Source: a bacterium
Lineage (GTDB): Bacteria; Patescibacteriota; Microgenomatia; Levybacterales; UBA12049
DNA length: 8,362 nucleotides
Direction: 5' to 3'
Assembly (NCBI GenBank): GCA_021784535.1
Contig: JAJYHW010000075.1
Location: forward strand, 1-8,362
The notes beneath the pieces were generated by a model. The model did no database searches. It worked only from the letters and a program-made list of their open reading frames with translations, and was not told where the DNA came from. Of this stretch, positions 6,973 to 8,362 are shown in pieces; the stretch's first letter is position 1, and every line of letters begins with the position of its first letter. Made by a program: the position numbers and the translations under genes.

Positions 6973-7062
6973 TCACCTCCTTCCTTTTGAATATTCATAA
7001 TTGTTTTTGTCGGGCCAGTGCCCTGTGCCCGACATATAGACTGAAAGGAAAGCGGGAGGTGA
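6973..7062 (-). promoter_or_regulatory. Long-range stem masking the ribosome site of the zinc-ribbon gene
   Basis: On the - strand transcript the Shine-Dalgarno GGAGGUGA (6980 to 6973) is exactly complementary to UCACCUCC (7062 to 7055) in the leader. The pairing continues beyond a 4-nt bulge: AAAGGAA next to the ribosome site pairs with UUCCUUU at 7050-7044. This makes about 15 base pairs and encloses the hairpin at 7008-7034. When formed, it would hide the ribosome site. The complementarity is seen directly; a regulatory switch is inferred. Confidence 0.5.
7008..7034. repeat. Hairpin with 8-bp perfect GC-rich stem
   Basis: TGTCGGGC at 7008-7015 and GCCCGACA at 7027-7034 are exact inverse copies around an 11-nt loop. 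The loop contains another GCCC (7020-7023) that can compete for the same GGGC. On the - strand it lies between the ribosome site of the zinc-ribbon gene and its complementary leader segment. On the + strand no T-run follows, so a terminator in that direction is unlikely. Confidence 0.55.
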
Positions 7063-7063
7063 A

Positions 7064-7108
7064 TTTGCAAGGGCGAGGCAACGACCTCGTGCATTTTACC
7101 CTTGCAAA
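7064..7108. ncRNA. Two-tier stem-loop, possible structured RNA
   Basis: TTTGCAAGGG at 7064-7073 is exactly complementary in inverse to CCCTTGCAAA at 7099-7108. Stacked directly on it is CGAGG 7074-7078 with CCTCG 7085-7089 around a CAACGA loop, and a 9-nt bulge (7090-7098) lies on one side. That is 15 perfect base pairs in 45 nt, well beyond ordinary intergenic sequence. On the - strand its 3' arm runs straight into the segment complementary to the ribosome site, so it is probably part of that leader. It could instead be a + strand RNA or a single-strand DNA structure such as a plasmid origin; the sequence alone does not decide. Confidence 0.4.
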
Positions 7109-7109
7109 G

Positions 7110-7128
7110 AGGAGACCAAGGGTCTCCT
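7110..7128. repeat. Short hairpin with 8-bp perfect stem and 3-nt loop
   Basis: AGGAGACC at 7110-7117 and GGTCTCCT at 7121-7128 form a perfect stem around AAG. It adjoins the two-tier stem-loop. On the + strand it is followed by GTATATAAAAATTG, so it is not a normal intrinsic terminator. On the - strand it would be the first hairpin of the leader. Confidence 0.5.
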
Positions 7129-7144
7129 GTATATAAAAATTGTC

Positions 7145-7186
7145 ACTAAATTTAGTAAACCAGTATTAGCACTAGTGTTGTATAAT
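7145..7186 (+). promoter_or_regulatory. Palindromes and -10 box before the methyltransferase gene
   Basis: ACTAAATTTAGT at 7145-7156 is a perfect 12-bp palindrome, and CACTAGTG at 7170-7177 is a perfect 8-bp palindrome. Both have ACT...AGT ends. A perfect TATAAT follows at 7181-7186, but I find no good -35 at the right distance. This suggests a promoter that is either activator-dependent or controlled by a dimeric regulator binding these sites. AGGTGG at 7194-7199 is the ribosome site, 4 nt before the ATG. Confidence 0.4.
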
Positions 7187-7203
7187 GATTATTAGGTGGC
7201 TTC

Positions 7204-8298
7204 ATGAAAAAACAATACACATTTATTGATTTATTTGCTGGTATAGGAGGAACAAGGAGAGGGTATGAAGCAGCTGGAGCTAAATGTGTTTTTACTTCCG
7301 AATGGGATAAATATGCTCAAAAGACTTACGAAGCTAATTTTGGCGATAAGCCACAGGGAGATATTCAGGAAATAGAAGCAAATTCAATCCCCGATTTCGA
7401 TATTCTTTTAGCAGGTTTTCCCTGTCAACCATTTTCTATAGCAGGTGTATCTAAAAATAAAAGTTTAGGCAGGAAGCATGGATTTGACCACGCTAAACAG
7501 GGCAACTTATTCTTTGACTTAGCTCGAATACTTGAAAATAAAAGACCTCCGGCATTTATGTTAGAAAATGTCAAAAATCTAATAAGTCACGATAAAGGAA
7601 ATACCTTTAAAGTTATAATGAATATTTTACAAAATGATTTAAAATATAAAGTTCAATACAAAGTAATAGATGCAAAATATTATGTACCACAACATCGAGA
7701 AAGAACATATATAGTAGGCTTTGATAGTAAGATTGTCCCTGATGACTTCGAATTTGAATTTCCGGAACGTGAAAAAACTATGAAACCGGAAGACATGCCA
7801 AAATTAAAAGATATATTAGAAAAAAATGTTAATCCTAAGTACACATTAACAAATAATTTATGGACATATCTTCAAAAATATGCGGCTAAACATAAAGCTG
7901 CCGGAAATGGATTTGGATTCGGTATTGCTGATCCAGACAGTTATACAAGAACTTTAAGTGCCCGTTATTATAAGGATGGCTCTGAAATTCTTATAGCTCA
8001 AAAAGATAAAAATCCTAGAAGATTAACCCCTAGGGAATGTGCGAGATTAATGGGTTTTGATGATAAAAATTTTAAATTTGCAGTATCAGACATGCAGTTA
8101 TATAAACAGTTTGGTAATTCAATTGTTGTTCCTGTAGTGACAGATATAGCAAAAAGAGTTATAAAAGTACTGGATAAGTATTATGGACAAAATATCAAAG
8201 CAGAAAAGAAGCTGGGATATGTCACAGATCAGGGGGACGAATACGAAACCGGAAATATTAGTCAGAAAATTCTTATTCTCAAGAGGAATGAGATATAA
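7204..8298 (+). CDS. dcm: DNA cytosine-5 methyltransferase, Dcm-like
   Basis: This 364-residue enzyme transfers a methyl group from SAM to C5 of cytosine in a short DNA site. All core motifs are present in order: I FIDLFAGIGG (7-16), IV GFPCQPFS with catalytic Cys74, VI ENV (121-123), VIII QHRER (163-167), and IX starting RTLSARYY (249-256) with RRLTPRECARLMGF after it. Motif X is FGNSIVVPVV (303-312). The target-recognition region lies at about 185-248. Its GNGFGFGIADP segment and the motif IX block resemble the Dcm/M.EcoRII group (CCWGG) as I recall it, so CCWGG specificity is plausible but unproven. A vsr gene begins inside its 3' end, as with dcm in E. coli. The tail after about residue 327 lies past the conserved fold and is simply the other frame of vsr. 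No restriction endonuclease gene is visible in the window. Confidence 0.93.
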   Translation: MKKQYTFIDLFAGIGGTRRGYEAAGAKCVFTSEWDKYAQKTYEANFGDKPQGDIQEIEANSIPDFDILLAGFPCQPFSIAGVSKNKSLGRKHGFDHAKQGNLFFDLARILENKRPPAFMLENVKNLISHDKGNTFKVIMNILQNDLKYKVQYKVIDAKYYVPQHRERTYIVGFDSKIVPDDFEFEFPEREKTMKPEDMPKLKDILEKNVNPKYTLTNNLWTYLQKYAAKHKAAGNGFGFGIADPDSYTRTLSARYYKDGSEILIAQKDKNPRRLTPRECARLMGFDDKNFKFAVSDMQLYKQFGNSIVVPVVTDIAKRVIKVLDKYYGQNIKAEKKLGYVTDQGDEYETGNISQKILILKRNEI

Positions 8299-8362
8299 AC
8301 TCCACTCAAAATTATCTAGCAAGCCGGATATTATATTCTCAAAAAATAAAATTGCTCTCAGA
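8183..8362 (+). CDS. vsr: Vsr (very short patch repair) endonuclease, N-terminal part
   Basis: This gene runs off the right edge of the window; its first 60 codons are seen. The product nicks DNA 5' of the T in T:G mismatches made when 5-methylcytosine deaminates, starting very short patch repair. The family N-terminus is clear: RSWDMSQIRGTNTKPEILVR at 9-28, then the strand RYKLHSKL and KPDIIF (47-52). Asp49 corresponds to the catalytic metal-binding Asp of this family (Asp51 in E. coli Vsr). The partner methyltransferase lies just upstream, and the ATG at 8183 is 116 nt inside it in another frame. The start is supported by its typical distance from the motifs. No clear ribosome site precedes it, so translation may depend on ribosomes reading dcm. 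Confidence 0.9.
   Translation, partial: MDKISKQKRSWDMSQIRGTNTKPEILVRKFLFSRGMRYKLHSKLSSKPDIIFSKNKIALR

Noticed and set aside
7130..7135. TATATA as a - strand -10 box for the zinc-ribbon gene
   Set aside because: It lacks a good -35, and the implied start would cut into the first leader hairpin, so I do not claim a promoter.
6951..7136. 61-codon + strand reading frame across the hairpin region, including a 23-codon part from TTG 7065 with GGAGG 5 nt before it
   Set aside because: It runs through three perfect hairpins that explain the sequence better, it overlaps the antiparallel gene start, and the GGAGGTGA is accounted for as the complement of the ribosome site on the other strand.
1..8362. 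CRISPR array, tRNA, rRNA, insertion sequence or recoded UGA
   Set aside because: No regularly spaced repeats, cloverleaf sequences, transposase motifs or in-frame UGA codons were seen in the recognised genes.

Overview
The window is an AT-rich accessory region of a bacterial genome or plasmid, read with the standard bacterial code (no gene needs UGA as a sense codon). Two linked genes best suggest the host: a very long VirD4/TraG-like ATPase with two N-terminal membrane segments, and a replication-relaxation-type winged-helix protein. From memory this pairing is common in Candidatus Patescibacteria (CPR) and on their mobile elements. That placement is an inference; no rRNA, tRNA or ribosomal protein gene is present to confirm it.

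Left part (1-932): a radical SAM enzyme gene with a CX3CX2C cluster motif. It has no convincing start, and its 3' end looks frameshifted by a 5-bp tandem duplication, so it is probably a decaying copy. Centre-left (978-5694): a mobile-element-like block on the + strand, made of an unrecognised 287-aa protein, the 969-aa coupling-type ATPase that overlaps it by 14 nt, a perfect 10-bp inverted repeat directly after the ATPase stop, and the replication-relaxation protein. No relaxase is visible.

Centre-right (5716-6518): a HigB/HigA-type toxin-antitoxin pair, toxin first. A near-consensus sigma-70 promoter lies between the two genes and is wrapped in two palindromes, suggesting that the antitoxin autoregulates. 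A bidirectional terminator-like hairpin follows at 6482-6518.

Right part (6532-8362): a minus-strand gene for an unrecognised 144-aa zinc-ribbon-like protein. Its leader is unusually structured: three hairpins plus a long-range pairing that would mask its strong Shine-Dalgarno sequence. Divergent from it runs a Dcm-like cytosine-5 methyltransferase gene, then the first 60 codons of a Vsr mismatch endonuclease gene. The vsr start lies 116 nt inside the methyltransferase gene in another frame. The pair would methylate cytosine and repair the T:G mismatches that follow deamination.

No CRISPR array, tRNA, rRNA or insertion sequence was seen. The best candidates for undescribed biology are the structured leader with its zinc-ribbon gene and the long dcm/vsr overlap.
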